From assembly GCF_905201705.1 (NCBI RefSeq), contig NZ_CAJKOX010000018.1:1-64000 (forward strand): a DNA stretch of 64,000 bases. Direction: 5' to 3'. The position numbers and the translations under genes were made by a program. Positions 32,148-40,969 of this stretch are shown here, in pieces. The notes under the pieces were generated by a model. It was not told the DNA's origin, made no database searches, and saw only the letters and a program-made list of their open reading frames with translations. The DNA comes from an uncultured Marvinbryantia sp. Its GTDB lineage: Bacteria; Bacillota; Clostridia; Lachnospirales; Lachnospiraceae. Each line of letters opens with the position of its first letter. The first letter of the stretch is position 1.

Positions 32148-35100
32148 ACTTTGACCGCCTATCATCATCTTCTTGCCCGTCCAGCATCTCTTTGATCTGC
32201 CGCAGCAAGTTTTGATTGTTACGTTCCAGTTTTCCTTCCAGATCGTCCGGTTTATCTCCCTGTACAATCACTGTAGGGCTGTTCGTAACATTAATATTTG
32301 CATTGTTTTTTCTGACAGTTGAGCTTTCCACAAAGCGCGGCGGCTCCATTTCCGGGGCTTTTGTGGTGTTGTATGTATTGAACACATCATATGTTCCACC
32401 CCCGGCAGACGCAAACGCCGCCATCAGTGCGCCGTCCCTTTCCTGCAGCGCATTGCTGAAAATCTGCTTCATGTTCGACCATAATTCAGATAATGGCAAT
32501 ACAGCTTCTTTCCCAGCTTCCCCGCCCCCTAACAGTCCTCCGTTCATAGCTCCGAAAATTGTCGGGTTTGAAAGAATACCTCCGGCTTTATACCACGCTA
32601 CCGAAATACTCGGAACCTGCGGCGGATTTAGTGAAAGTGTTCCGGACACGCTGAAATGTGGTAACGCAATATGCGGCAACTGCAAATGACAGTTTGCGAA
32701 CATACTGCGTATAGATGCCAGCCCGGAAGATACCACGCTCTGCGCCGTTGACATTCCCGTTTGGAAAGCCGTCTGTACGCCCTGCATGGTACTTTGTGCG
32801 CTGCTTCTGATTGCATTCCCGGCGCTGATAAACTGGGAATTTATGTTTGCAAGTGACGTTGTAATCAATGACGTTATCAGCATCAGTGTCGTTGTAATTA
32901 ACGTATTTACTGCTGCCGTTGTCATTGTCGTTGTTGTCTGAACGGCTGTCGCTGCCGTTGTTACGGTTGTCTGAATAGCTGATGCCGCCGTTGTGAATGC
33001 CGTCTGTAATAGCTGCAATACCGCTTGTATTCCGGTTGCCGCCGTTGTCATTCCCTCCGACATTGTAGCCATTCCCGTTGTTGTGTCTGTGAACGACTGT
33101 GTTACAGACTGCATAGCTGTCTGGACGGCTGTTGCTGCCGTTGTTGCCGCTGTCTGTGCATCACTGAAAGAAGTTCCAAACGCAGACGCGCTCTGCTGTG
33201 CGGATGCAAGGCTTTCTGACAACGCCTGTATTGCTGTATTTGCCGCTTCAATGGATGCCGTATCTAACGGTATGGAAATTTCTGCCCCTTCCAGCGCACT
33301 TGTATCAATCGCAGGTGTGGAAACTTCTGCATCCCCTCCACCTGTAATTGCATCCCAGATACCACCGAAAAAGTCTTTTACTCCTTCCCATGCACTCTTA
33401 ACAGCGTCTGCTGCGCTACTGGCCGCCGTCTTTAAGGCTTCCCAGCCTGCGTCAAGTAATGTCCCCAGTCCGTCACCCACGGCGGAAATTGTTGTTTTTA
33501 ATGTTTCAAATCCCGGACCCACGGCAGAAGATAAGCCATCAACCGCCGTACTTGCCGCTGTTTTTAAGGCTTCCCAGCCCGTATCAAGCAGCGTCCCCAG
33601 TCCATCACCGATACCGGAAATTGTTGTTTTCAGTGTTTCTAATCCGCTGCTTACCGCTCCCGGTAATGCGTCTACGGCTGTACCTGCTGCCGTCTTTAAA
33701 GCTTCCCAGCCTGCATTAAGCAGCGTCCCCAGCCCGTCACCTACGGCGGAAATTCCTGTTTTCAGTGCTTCCCATCCGGCAGATAACGCACCCGGTAAGG
33801 CTCCTACTGCGGTACTGGCCGCCGTCTTTAAGGCTTCCCAGCCTGCATCAAGCAGCGTCCCTAGTCCGTCACCCACAGCGGAAATTCCTGTTTTCAGTGC
33901 TTCCCATCCGGCAGACAACGCACCCGGCAAGGCTCCTACTGCGGTACTGGCCGCCGTCTTTAAGGCTTCCCAGCCTGCGTCAAGTAATGTCCCCAGTCCG
34001 TCACCTACGGCGGAAATAGCCGATTTCAGCAACTCCCAGCCTGCTGCAAGCAGTCCCGGAATAGCTTCTACCGCTGCCACCGCTGCCGATTTCAGCAGTT
34101 CCCAGCCCGTATCAAGTAACGGGCCTATCGCTTCACCTACGGCGGAAATAGCCGATTTCAGCAACTCCCAGCCTGCTGCAAGTAATCCCGGAATAGCTTC
34201 TACTGCTGCCACCGCTGCCGATTTCAGCAGTTCCCAGCCCGTATCAAGTAACGGGCCTATCGCTTCACCTACGGCGGAAATTGCTGATTTCAGCAACTCC
34301 CAGCCTGCCGCAAGCAATCCCGGCAATGCGTCTACGGCGGCTGTTGCTGCTGATTTCAATAGCTCCCAGCCAGAATTAAGCAGCGGACCTATTGCCGCGC
34401 CAACTGTAGATATACTGCTTTTCAGCAGTTCCCATCCTCCGGATAATAGCCCCGGAATGGCTTCCACTGCGGTACTGGCAATATTTTTTATTCCTTCCCA
34501 TGCGCCGGACCAATCCCCGTCTATTGCCTTTAATACAACATCTAAAATGCTTTGTATTGCCGTCAAGGACCCGGCAATCAGACTTTGTACTTTGGGAAAT
34601 ACATTCTTTGCAACGTTTAGAAGGCTTGATGCTATCGGCTTTACAATGTCTATTACTTTTGAAAATATCCCTGTAATGACAGGAACCAGCTTTGCAAATA
34701 CCTGCAGTACCTGTTCCGCTATCGGTACAACATACGTCTGTATGCCGCTGGCAAAACTGGAAAATGCCTTTTTTACGCTCCCTGCCGCTTTTACAAACGT
34801 ATCAAAAACTGCTGTTCCTTTTTCCCCGAACGTTTCATTGATCTTTTCCCGGATGCCGTCAAGCTCTCCGCCAGAAAAGATATTTTTTATTGTGTTTCCT
34901 ACATTCGTAATTGCAGAAACGGCTTTGTCAAAAACTTCAAGCCCCTTTTCTCCAAATACCTTTCCTACCGCTTCCCGGATTTCACCCAAATGTGCTTTGA
35001 GTAACTGTACTGCTGTAATAACTGCTGTTATCGCTCCCACTACCGGAAGGATTTTGCCAGCTATCCCGGCAAGTGGTCCAAGCATAGTAGAACCCAGCTT

Positions 35101-37245
35101 ACTGATCGGCGCAAACGCTGTTGTAAACAGTTTTCCAATCGGCGAAATAATCTTTCCAATCCCGCTGATACCGGATGAAACAATTTTCCCGATACTTCCC
35201 AGCGGTGATTTTACAATCACGTTACCTACTCCGGACAGGATTCCGCCAAGCTTGCCGCCGATTGCTGAAAATGGCTTTAGCAGCGTTGAAACCATCTTTC
35301 CGCCAACTCCGGAAAATGCGCCGCCCAGTTTCCCGGCAGCGCCCGAAAATGGTTTCAGAAGCGTTGCCCCTACATCTCCAATCGCTTTCCCCACATTCCC
35401 GAAATAGGATAATATCCCGGAACCTGCAGTTTTCAGTTTTCCTGCAAGCCCCGTTCCTTCAATCCCGGCCATAATGGATTTTGCCCGGAATGCTTCAAGC
35501 ACAATCCTCGCGGAATTTATGCCTTTTCTGATTTCCAGAAATCCCAGCTTTCCGACAAGTCCAGCTACTTTTAAGCCTGCCAGCGCTGCTACAACTGCCG
35601 TCAGTGTTTTAACAAGCTGCGGGTTCGCCTGTGCAAAATCAGTAATCTTTGTTACAAGTGCCGCTACTTTATCTGCTGCCGCTCCAATAATCGGTAAAAA
35701 GGTTTGTCCCAGCACAATAGACAGGTTTGCAAGGCTGTTTTTTGCCTTTTCCATTCTGGCTTGTTTGGTATTCTCCATTTTCGCAAACGCTTCATCTGTA
35801 GCGCCTACGCTGTCAACCATCCCCTGTACCTGTTCGTTAAAACCCTCTACCCCGTTAGATAGCAAAGAAACCGCTGCTTTTCCGGCTTCCGCGCTTCCGA
35901 ACATATCAGAAAGACTTTTACCGCTTGATGCCGCCTGCTCCTGCAATACCTGCAGGACCTCCCCGACGCTCTTACCGCTTGCCATCAACTCTTGGAAACT
36001 CTGCCCTGTTGCCTTTTTTAAAGCGTCGCTTGCCGTTGTCCCGCTCTTGCCAAGCTCATTGAACATACTGTTCATGTAGGTTGTTGTTTCCGCTGCCGCT
36101 ATACCTTTGCTTGTCATAATGGCATAGCCCGCGCAAAGCTGTTCAAGCGCCACGCCGTTTGCGTTTGCCGTTGGTATGATCTTGCCCATTGACGCAGATA
36201 ATTCCGCAACGGTGACTTTACCTTTGTTCTGCGTCTGAATAAGCATATCGGAAACCGTTCCGACTTTCCCGGCTTCCATCCCATAGGCGTTCAAAATCGT
36301 TGTGAGTACGTCCAGCGTTTGTGAGCTTTCCGCAAATCCGGCTTTTGCAAGCTTTGTGGAATTGGAAACAAAATTCACCGCATCCGCCGTTGACTGTCCG
36401 GCAGAAATAGCGTTATATACATCATCCGCTATCGTTGCCGCCGCAATTCCTGTTTCGTTGGAAAGCTGCATGATCTGGCTTGACATTTCAGAAAGCGGGA
36501 CCTCTTTTGCGTCCGCAATCGTGCTTACTTTCTGCATTGCAGTTTCAAAACCCATAGCAGCTTTTACCGGACCGGCATAAACCGCCGCCGCTACCGCAGT
36601 AATAGCCCCTACTGTCCCCAGCAATTCCGTTTTTGTCTGGCCTATGCTCTGCTTAATTTTCTGCTGTTCTTCATTCAGCTTCTGCATTCTTTCTTGTGAC
36701 GCTTTCAGCTTGTCATAAGACTGCTGCAGCCTGCTGTTTGACTTTTCCAGATTATCTGTGTTTACGCCTGCGGCTTTTAATTCCTGTTCAAGACTGTTTA
36801 ATTTCCCTGTCTGATCTTCAATTTTGGCAGAGGTCTGCTGTATCTGGTTTTCATTCGTTTTCAGTTTGCCATTAAGCTTGTCGTATTCCTGTTCTGTTGC
36901 GCTTAATTCCTGTTCAAGCCTTTTATATTCCTCAATGTCCCCGTTCGCTTCTGCGGTTTCCATTGCCTGCTGCAAAGCTTTTTTCTTTTCCGCTGTCTTC
37001 TGCAATTCAGACTGCAGGCGTGTATGTTCGCTTTGTAGTTCCGCCAGTTTCGCCTTGTTTTTATCAATGGCGCTGTTTGTCTTTGTATAGCCGTCAATCT
37101 TTGACTGAATGGAATTAACCTGCTTAATGCTATTCGCAAGCTTTTTCTGGGTGTCAATCGCATTTTTGAAAGCACTTGTAAAGCTTCCGCCCAGTGACGC
37201 TTTTAACTGAAATAACAGTTCATATTGCTTCTGCGACCCTGCCAA
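32140..37245 (-). CDS. Tape measure protein with repeat domain
   Basis: 1,701 residues, setting tail length. N-terminal ~200 residues are coiled coil (ENQIQQTSAKIEDQTGKLN); residues ~230-500 are the TP901-type tape-measure domain (ETAMQKVSTIADAKEVPLSE, NETGIAAATIADDVYNAISA). Hydrophobic helices span ~540-760. Residues ~920-1,285 contain sixteen 22-residue repeats with an invariant GWE. A Gly-rich C-terminus (GGILSNPTIFGAMNGGLLGG) follows. By the usual ~1.5 angstrom per residue, the tail would be about 250 nm, longer than typical R-type pyocins. AGGAGGTG precedes the ATG. Frame fully intact. Confidence 0.95.
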   Translation of the reverse strand: MAGSQKQYELLFQLKASLGGSFTSAFKNAIDTQKKLANSIKQVNSIQSKIDGYTKTNSAIDKNKAKLAELQSEHTRLQSELQKTAEKKKALQQAMETAEANGDIEEYKRLEQELSATEQEYDKLNGKLKTNENQIQQTSAKIEDQTGKLNSLEQELKAAGVNTDNLEKSNSRLQQSYDKLKASQERMQKLNEEQQKIKQSIGQTKTELLGTVGAITAVAAAVYAGPVKAAMGFETAMQKVSTIADAKEVPLSEMSSQIMQLSNETGIAAATIADDVYNAISAGQSTADAVNFVSNSTKLAKAGFAESSQTLDVLTTILNAYGMEAGKVGTVSDMLIQTQNKGKVTVAELSASMGKIIPTANANGVALEQLCAGYAIMTSKGIAAAETTTYMNSMFNELGKSGTTASDALKKATGQSFQELMASGKSVGEVLQVLQEQAASSGKSLSDMFGSAEAGKAAVSLLSNGVEGFNEQVQGMVDSVGATDEAFAKMENTKQARMEKAKNSLANLSIVLGQTFLPIIGAAADKVAALVTKITDFAQANPQLVKTLTAVVAALAGLKVAGLVGKLGFLEIRKGINSARIVLEAFRAKSIMAGIEGTGLAGKLKTAGSGILSYFGNVGKAIGDVGATLLKPFSGAAGKLGGAFSGVGGKMVSTLLKPFSAIGGKLGGILSGVGNVIVKSPLGSIGKIVSSGISGIGKIISPIGKLFTTAFAPISKLGSTMLGPLAGIAGKILPVVGAITAVITAVQLLKAHLGEIREAVGKVFGEKGLEVFDKAVSAITNVGNTIKNIFSGGELDGIREKINETFGEKGTAVFDTFVKAAGSVKKAFSSFASGIQTYVVPIAEQVLQVFAKLVPVITGIFSKVIDIVKPIASSLLNVAKNVFPKVQSLIAGSLTAIQSILDVVLKAIDGDWSGAWEGIKNIASTAVEAIPGLLSGGWELLKSSISTVGAAIGPLLNSGWELLKSAATAAVDALPGLLAAGWELLKSAISAVGEAIGPLLDTGWELLKSAAVAAVEAIPGLLAAGWELLKSAISAVGEAIGPLLDTGWELLKSAAVAAVEAIPGLLAAGWELLKSAISAVGDGLGTLLDAGWEALKTAASTAVGALPGALSAGWEALKTGISAVGDGLGTLLDAGWEALKTAASTAVGALPGALSAGWEALKTGISAVGDGLGTLLNAGWEALKTAAGTAVDALPGAVSSGLETLKTTISGIGDGLGTLLDTGWEALKTAASTAVDGLSSAVGPGFETLKTTISAVGDGLGTLLDAGWEALKTAASSAADAVKSAWEGVKDFFGGIWDAITGGGDAEVSTPAIDTSALEGAEISIPLDTASIEAANTAIQALSESLASAQQSASAFGTSFSDAQTAATTAATAVQTAMQSVTQSFTDTTTGMATMSEGMTTAATGIQAVLQLLQTAFTTAASAIQTTVTTAATAVQTTTTMTTAAVNTLITTTLMLITSLITTSLANINSQFISAGNAIRSSAQSTMQGVQTAFQTGMSTAQSVVSSGLASIRSMFANCHLQLPHIALPHFSVSGTLSLNPPQVPSISVAWYKAGGILSNPTIFGAMNGGLLGGGEAGKEAVLPLSELWSNMKQIFSNALQERDGALMAAFASAGGGTYDVFNTYNTTKAPEMEPPRFVESSTVRKNNANINVTNSPTVIVQGDKPDDLEGKLERNNQNLLRQIKEMLDGQEDDDRRSKYD
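33390..34480 (-). repeat. Tandem 66/132-bp repeats in the tape-measure gene
   Basis: Alternating 22-residue units of types AVEAIPGLLAAGWELLKSA and AVGEAIGPLLDTGWELLKSA give a 132-bp higher-order period (for example CCCAGCCCGTATCAAG at 34101 and 34233). DNA identity between adjacent copies is high, so copy number may vary. Confidence 0.9.
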
Positions 37246-37258
37246 GTCCTTTCACCTC

Positions 37259-37465
37259 CTATTTCTTCCCGTTCAGCTTTTTCCACTCCGCATCATCTTC
37301 CCTGCTTACTTCATTTGCACTTTTAATCCAGCGGAAAAGCCGCACAATCGGCATATCAAGCCAGAACGGTATAGGCGTATGTGATGCCCTTGACATTCTG
37401 TAAATCTGTTTTCTAAGATAATTTGCCGGGTTGCTGATCTTTAGTAACCCACAGCAAGCAAAAAA
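37259..37465 (-). CDS. E' extension reached by -1 frameshift in the tail chaperone
   Basis: After slipping at T TTT TTG the frame reads ACCGLLKISNPANYLRKQIY, RMSRASHTPIPFWLDMP and ends KKLNGKK at the TAG (37261-37259), 13 bases before the tape-measure start. This is the conserved E' position and sequence style; it has no initiation signal of its own, which supports expression only as an E-E' fusion. Confidence 0.85.
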   Translation of the reverse strand, partial: FFACCGLLKISNPANYLRKQIYRMSRASHTPIPFWLDMPIVRLFRWIKSANEVSREDDAEWKKLNGKK

Positions 37466-37878
37466 TCCCTTGCTTTGTTCTTGATCTTCATATATTCCCC
37501 AACGGGCAGCCGCTTAATTTCATCCGAACCAACCCCTGCGGCGCGGGCAGCAATCATAGACTGGAATTTTGAGGACAGTTCCGGGGATAATACATACTGG
37601 TTCATTGCCTGCAGTTCATCCTCTACCGCTTCAATGTCCGTACCTGTCAAGCGGTCAAAATAGAACGTCAGCTTTGTATATTTCTTTCCTTCGATCTCTA
37701 CCGGATGCTTAAATGTGTGCGTGTAGTTCTGGGAATGTTCTTTTTCCGCTTTCTTATCTTCCAGACTGACAATTCCGGTCTGCGTGGCTTCCCGCATCTC
37801 TTCCGCAATCACTCCTTTCTGTCCCTGCTCCATATCCTCTTCCATGATTTCAAGTGTTCTGTCCATATCGTTTGCCAT
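37441..37878 (-). CDS. Tail assembly chaperone (P2 gpE-like), zero-frame product
   Basis: About 145 residues. The C-terminal two thirds carry the gpE pattern: FKHPVEIEGKKYTKLTFYFD and LTGTDIEAVEDELQA, ending ARDFLLAVGY. It precedes the tape measure, which it chaperones during tail assembly. The slippery heptamer T TTT TTG (37465-37459) just before the stop allows a -1 shift into the E' frame. MANDMDR at 37878 is the preferred start, eight bases after GGAGG. Confidence 0.85.
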   Translation of the reverse strand: MANDMDRTLEIMEEDMEQGQKGVIAEEMREATQTGIVSLEDKKAEKEHSQNYTHTFKHPVEIEGKKYTKLTFYFDRLTGTDIEAVEDELQAMNQYVLSPELSSKFQSMIAARAAGVGSDEIKRLPVGEYMKIKNKARDFLLAVGY

Positions 37879-37949
37879 CTTCATTTCCTCCGTTTTTTCT
37901 GTAATAAACGGACCGGCAGAAGCTCCGCCGGTCCGTTCCGATCATTTTA

Positions 37950-38468
37950 TTACTTTCCTAACGCTTTTCTCACGTCTTTCAGATAATCCACGCCATCCAC
38001 ATAGAAAATAAAGTTCAGCGGGTCAATCTCCACTTTCTTCTTACCCTCTAAGTAAATCGCATAATAGGAAACCGCATATTCCCCGTTTGCATCTGCGGCA
38101 GAACCTACCGCAAGTTTTCCCGGCGCATATTTTTTCGGCTTCACCTTCATAATGTGTTTTACCGCCTGCGGCGTTGTCTTTCCGGTTCTCGTGTCCGTCA
38201 CCTGCTGTGCCGCCCGCAAATCCAGCTTATGAATAATCGGTTTGCAGAGGTTAATTGCTGCCGCCGTTACAGTACGGAAATTCAGCGTTGTTGTCATTGC
38301 TTCAATGTGTCCAAGAATGACGGCTTCCACATTTCCTGCAATTCCGGCTCCGGTGATCTCTTCCACAAGGTTTGAAATCTCCGGCAGAGATACTTCCGCC
38401 ATGCCTACATATTCTGTTGCGTCCTCATAAACGGCAAAATTAATAATTGTTTCATCAATTTTCGGCAT
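37950..38468 (-). CDS. Major tail tube protein (P2 FII-like)
   Basis: A 172-residue tube protein. Seen: NFAVYEDATEYVGMAEVSLP, EITGAGIAGNVEAVILGHIE, MTTTLNFRTVTAAAINLCKP and the block KHIMKVKPKKYAPGKLAVGS typical of FII homologues. It lies between sheath and chaperone as in P2. Tube hexamers stack inside the sheath and penetrate the target envelope. Confidence 0.93.
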   Translation of the reverse strand: MPKIDETIINFAVYEDATEYVGMAEVSLPEISNLVEEITGAGIAGNVEAVILGHIEAMTTTLNFRTVTAAAINLCKPIIHKLDLRAAQQVTDTRTGKTTPQAVKHIMKVKPKKYAPGKLAVGSAADANGEYAVSYYAIYLEGKKKVEIDPLNFIFYVDGVDYLKDVRKALGK

Positions 38469-38489
38469 TGTTTATTCCTTCCTTTCCTC

Positions 38490-39923
38490 TTATGCTGCCA
38501 GCAATGCGGACAGATAAGAAACATCATATTCAAGCACAAATTCCAGCTTCTGCAGAGGGCTTGGCGGTGTAAGGTAAATATGGAATTTTGCTTTCCCGGC
38601 CATCAGCGCTGTAAGGGAATTTTCATGTTCCAGAAATTCCACGCGCCCGCCCAGAATTTTTTCTTCCGCTGTCAGCGCGTTCAGCCAGTCATTTACCCCC
38701 TGCAGGATTGTATCAATCAGACGGCGGGTAAGCTTCCTGTCAATCGTAGCCCAGTAAGACAACGTTACTGTCTTTGCCACCCATTTAAACATTCTGGAAA
38801 TACAATAGATATAATCTACCGGGTCCGTACTTGCCGGAAATGCTGCCGTATAATTTCCCCAGCTTACAAAGCCGTTATAGAAATTCAGTGCCGTAATGAT
38901 GCCATTATCATTCAGATAATTTGCCGCCTGCAAATCCAGAAGCACTTCCGTTCCATCATCAAGACACATACTGTCAGCCTGCAGGCTCTTGTTGGACGCG
39001 CTTTCGCAAGGTGTCCCGTCCCCGTAGCTTGTGTTGTTGTCCGTTGCTGCAATGGACCCGGCAAGCTGTGTGGACAGATTAAACATTTTATCGCCCAGTT
39101 TTACTTTCGGAAAGCAGACAAGCTCATTCACTTTCATGAAGTTATGCGCTTTTTTCCACTCCGGGGCCTCCGTGTAATAAGTAGTCCCGTCTTTCGTAGT
39201 GTCAATGTCAAGCACCGCAAACGCTTCAAACAGTGCATTGATATTTTCCGCTTTTGCGGACATTACCGCAGCAACATTGCTGTTATGTGACCAATTCGGA
39301 CACAAAATAATGTCCGGGGCTTCCGTATATTTGGGGAAAACACTGTCAATCAGTTCAAGCCCGGTTGTCTTATGCGTGCTTACATTATAGCCGCCTATAA
39401 TATCATCTTCTGTCACGGCTTCCGGGTCCACCACATCATACGTCACCGCTGTTTTTTTCGGGGCTTCTGTCAGAAACTCAATAATGCAGTTCTTATCATC
39501 ATAGAATACTTCAAAATCAGTTCCTGCAGTTTTCCCAGTAATCGCCACGCTGTCCGCGATTGCTTCCAGCGGCAGTTTAATCTGTCCGTCAGATACTTCC
39601 TTTTCTGTCGTATCTCCTGCAGCTTTCTTGTGCTTTGCCGGGTCCAGAACATTTACCATAAAAACAGGCGCGATCTTGTACAGTACAAATGCTGTATAGA
39701 TTTCTTCGCAAAGCCCATATTTTTTCCATTCGTCAGAATACCCCAGCGCCGCCGCAGCTTCCTCATAATTATTGAGCATAAGCACTTCATTTGTTTTTCC
39801 GCCTACCATCTGTACAGGCGCAGTTCCTACTACAAAATGAATACCGCTTGCCGCCACGTTCGGCGTGGAAACGGATGTTTCTTTTTTGCTTGTGCTTACT
39901 CCATGTGTGATTGTCGTAGCCAT
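38490..39923 (-). CDS. Contractile tail sheath protein (P2 FI-like)
   Basis: A 477-residue sheath subunit. The N-terminus HGVSTSKKETSVSTPNVAAS leads to the FI core (FVVGTAPVQMVGGKTNEVLM, YTAFVLYKIAPVFMVNVLDP). The C-terminal half has the conserved segment NYLNDNGIITALNFYNGFVS, WGNYTAAFPA, then MFKWVAKTVTLSYWATIDRK and the terminal linker strand. Presence of an intact sheath establishes a contractile, myovirus-type tail. Confidence 0.96.
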   Translation of the reverse strand: MATTITHGVSTSKKETSVSTPNVAASGIHFVVGTAPVQMVGGKTNEVLMLNNYEEAAAALGYSDEWKKYGLCEEIYTAFVLYKIAPVFMVNVLDPAKHKKAAGDTTEKEVSDGQIKLPLEAIADSVAITGKTAGTDFEVFYDDKNCIIEFLTEAPKKTAVTYDVVDPEAVTEDDIIGGYNVSTHKTTGLELIDSVFPKYTEAPDIILCPNWSHNSNVAAVMSAKAENINALFEAFAVLDIDTTKDGTTYYTEAPEWKKAHNFMKVNELVCFPKVKLGDKMFNLSTQLAGSIAATDNNTSYGDGTPCESASNKSLQADSMCLDDGTEVLLDLQAANYLNDNGIITALNFYNGFVSWGNYTAAFPASTDPVDYIYCISRMFKWVAKTVTLSYWATIDRKLTRRLIDTILQGVNDWLNALTAEEKILGGRVEFLEHENSLTALMAGKAKFHIYLTPPSPLQKLEFVLEYDVSYLSALLAA

Positions 39924-39926
39924 CTT

Positions 39927-40316
39927 TTATACCTCCTGTTCTTTTGCCGCAATCGCAGAAAGAATGTCAGAATAATACTTATTCATAATCGTTCCTGTGG
40001 TCCGAACCCTTGCTTTCTTTTCTGTCAGCCCTTCCACATTCACCAGCATTCTTTCTACAAGCGGATATTCTTTAATGACAGCTTCCAGTTCTTTTTTGAT
40101 TGCTGCTTCCGTACCTTCAAAAATACGGTTGCATTTCAGCTTTCCCGCCGGAAGTGTCGGGCCAATATAAACGAGCTTCACAACATCTTCCACAAGCCCG
40201 TTATTTGCCGTTTCCTGCCCTTTTCCTGCTTCTGCCGTACTGTTTTCCGCTTCATTGTTTCCCGCTGCCGTTGTAGCCTTCTCTGCGGCTTCTGCCGCTT
40301 TTGTTTTTACTGCCAT
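39927..40316 (-). CDS. Tail/neck-associated phage protein (129 aa)
   Basis: An Ala/Glu-rich flexible N-terminus (~45 residues) then a small domain KLVYIGPTLPAGKLKCNRIF with a helical end. Proteins with the YIGPxLPxGxL pattern precede sheath genes in many Clostridia phages; function unassigned. The start overlaps the previous stop by ten bases. Confidence 0.7.
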   Translation of the reverse strand: MAVKTKAAEAAEKATTAAGNNEAENSTAEAGKGQETANNGLVEDVVKLVYIGPTLPAGKLKCNRIFEGTEAAIKKELEAVIKEYPLVERMLVNVEGLTEKKARVRTTGTIMNKYYSDILSAIAAKEQEV

Positions 40317-40759
40317 ATTTCTTCTACCTCCCTTTTTATCGTTGGAATTGAAAAATTCAAAATCATTTCACCAAAAAAATACGGTGCTGTATCATCCGGG
40401 TAAATCAGATATTCAAGTGGGTGTTGTAAAACAAACCGTTCCCCGATAATCCCCGCTTTCTGAAATTCGCTCCGTAAACGCAGGATAACGTTCATGACGT
40501 CCATTGCTCCGGTGCTTTCATCTTCGGAATAAGTACAGGCAACTACCCGTACCTGTGCCGTGCTTTCCGGCGGCTGCCGCTCCTGCTGATCGTCTTTCCC
40601 GGTCAGAAGCTGTAGCAAAATATATGGAACCCTTGTCTGTTTTGCTTCCCTGTTTGGAAGACGCATCAGAAAAACCTCCGGACGTTTTTCTTTTTGTTCC
40701 TCCGGGTTGTTCCCCCTCACCCGCGCCTGCAGTTTCATGTTCTTTGTGGTATTTTCCAC
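40307..40759 (-). CDS. Phage neck/tail-completion-like protein (150 aa)
   Basis: The middle and C-terminus (RVVACTYSEDESTGAMDVMN, LRLRSEFQKAGIIGERFVLQ, ILNFSIPTIKREVEEI) look like a tail-terminator or head-tail joining protein. It is the first intact structural gene of the operon. The start is uncertain: GTG at 40759 or ATG at 40738, neither with a strong RBS, because the 5' side is fused to a fragment of another gene. Confidence 0.65.
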   Translation of the reverse strand: MENTTKNMKLQARVRGNNPEEQKEKRPEVFLMRLPNREAKQTRVPYILLQLLTGKDDQQERQPPESTAQVRVVACTYSEDESTGAMDVMNVILRLRSEFQKAGIIGERFVLQHPLEYLIYPDDTAPYFFGEMILNFSIPTIKREVEEIWQ

Positions 40760-40823
40760 TATTGTTCATCCATTCGATCTTCTGCCGGTCCTCATAATTT
40801 AATCTGCGGTTTCCTTTTCTCAT
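40518..40823 (-). pseudogene. Truncated helix-turn-helix gene fused onto the first tail gene
   Basis: AAAGGGGG and ATG (40823) start MRKGNRRLNYEDRQKIEWM, the usual opening of small HTH proteins found in Clostridia prophages. After about 20 codons the similarity ends and the frame runs out of phase through the 150-aa gene. It looks like a deletion junction where the rest of the HTH gene and possibly the head module were lost. Confidence 0.5.
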
Positions 40824-40854
40824 GTTTGCATATGCCCCCTTTCGTAAAAATGAA

Positions 40855-40887
40855 AAATGCGCCAAGATTTCAACTCTTGACGCATTT
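40855..40887 (-). terminator. Leader hairpin before the tail operon
   Basis: AAATGCGCCAAGA pairs with TCTTGACGCATTT; on the minus strand it is followed by TTTTTCATTTTT. Could be a second ddh terminator or an attenuator. Confidence 0.6.
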
Positions 40888-40911
40888 CATACATTTTGTT
40901 ATTATTCACAC

Positions 40912-40960
40912 AAAAATAGAACGCGATAGAGTTTTAATAACTCTTGTCGCGTTCTATTTT
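40912..40960. terminator. Terminator between ddh and the tail operon
   Basis: AAATAGAACGCGATAGAGTT pairs with AACTCTTGTCGCGTTCTATT (a few mismatches) with T-runs on both sides. Its core GCGACAAGAGTT resembles GCGTCAAGAGTT of the neighbouring hairpin. Confidence 0.7.
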
Positions 40961-40969
40961 ACAATGAAG

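Noticed and set aside
32993..35407. An 804-codon open frame on the plus strand opposite the tape-measure gene
   Set aside because: It is the complement of Ala/Ser-rich repeat codons of a clearly recognised gene; it has no RBS, no domain and Pro/Ser/Ala-biased composition.
40886..40913. TTGTGT-16-TATGAA as the tail-operon promoter
   Set aside because: Match is weak and the predicted start would fall inside the leader hairpin; the true promoter is not identified.
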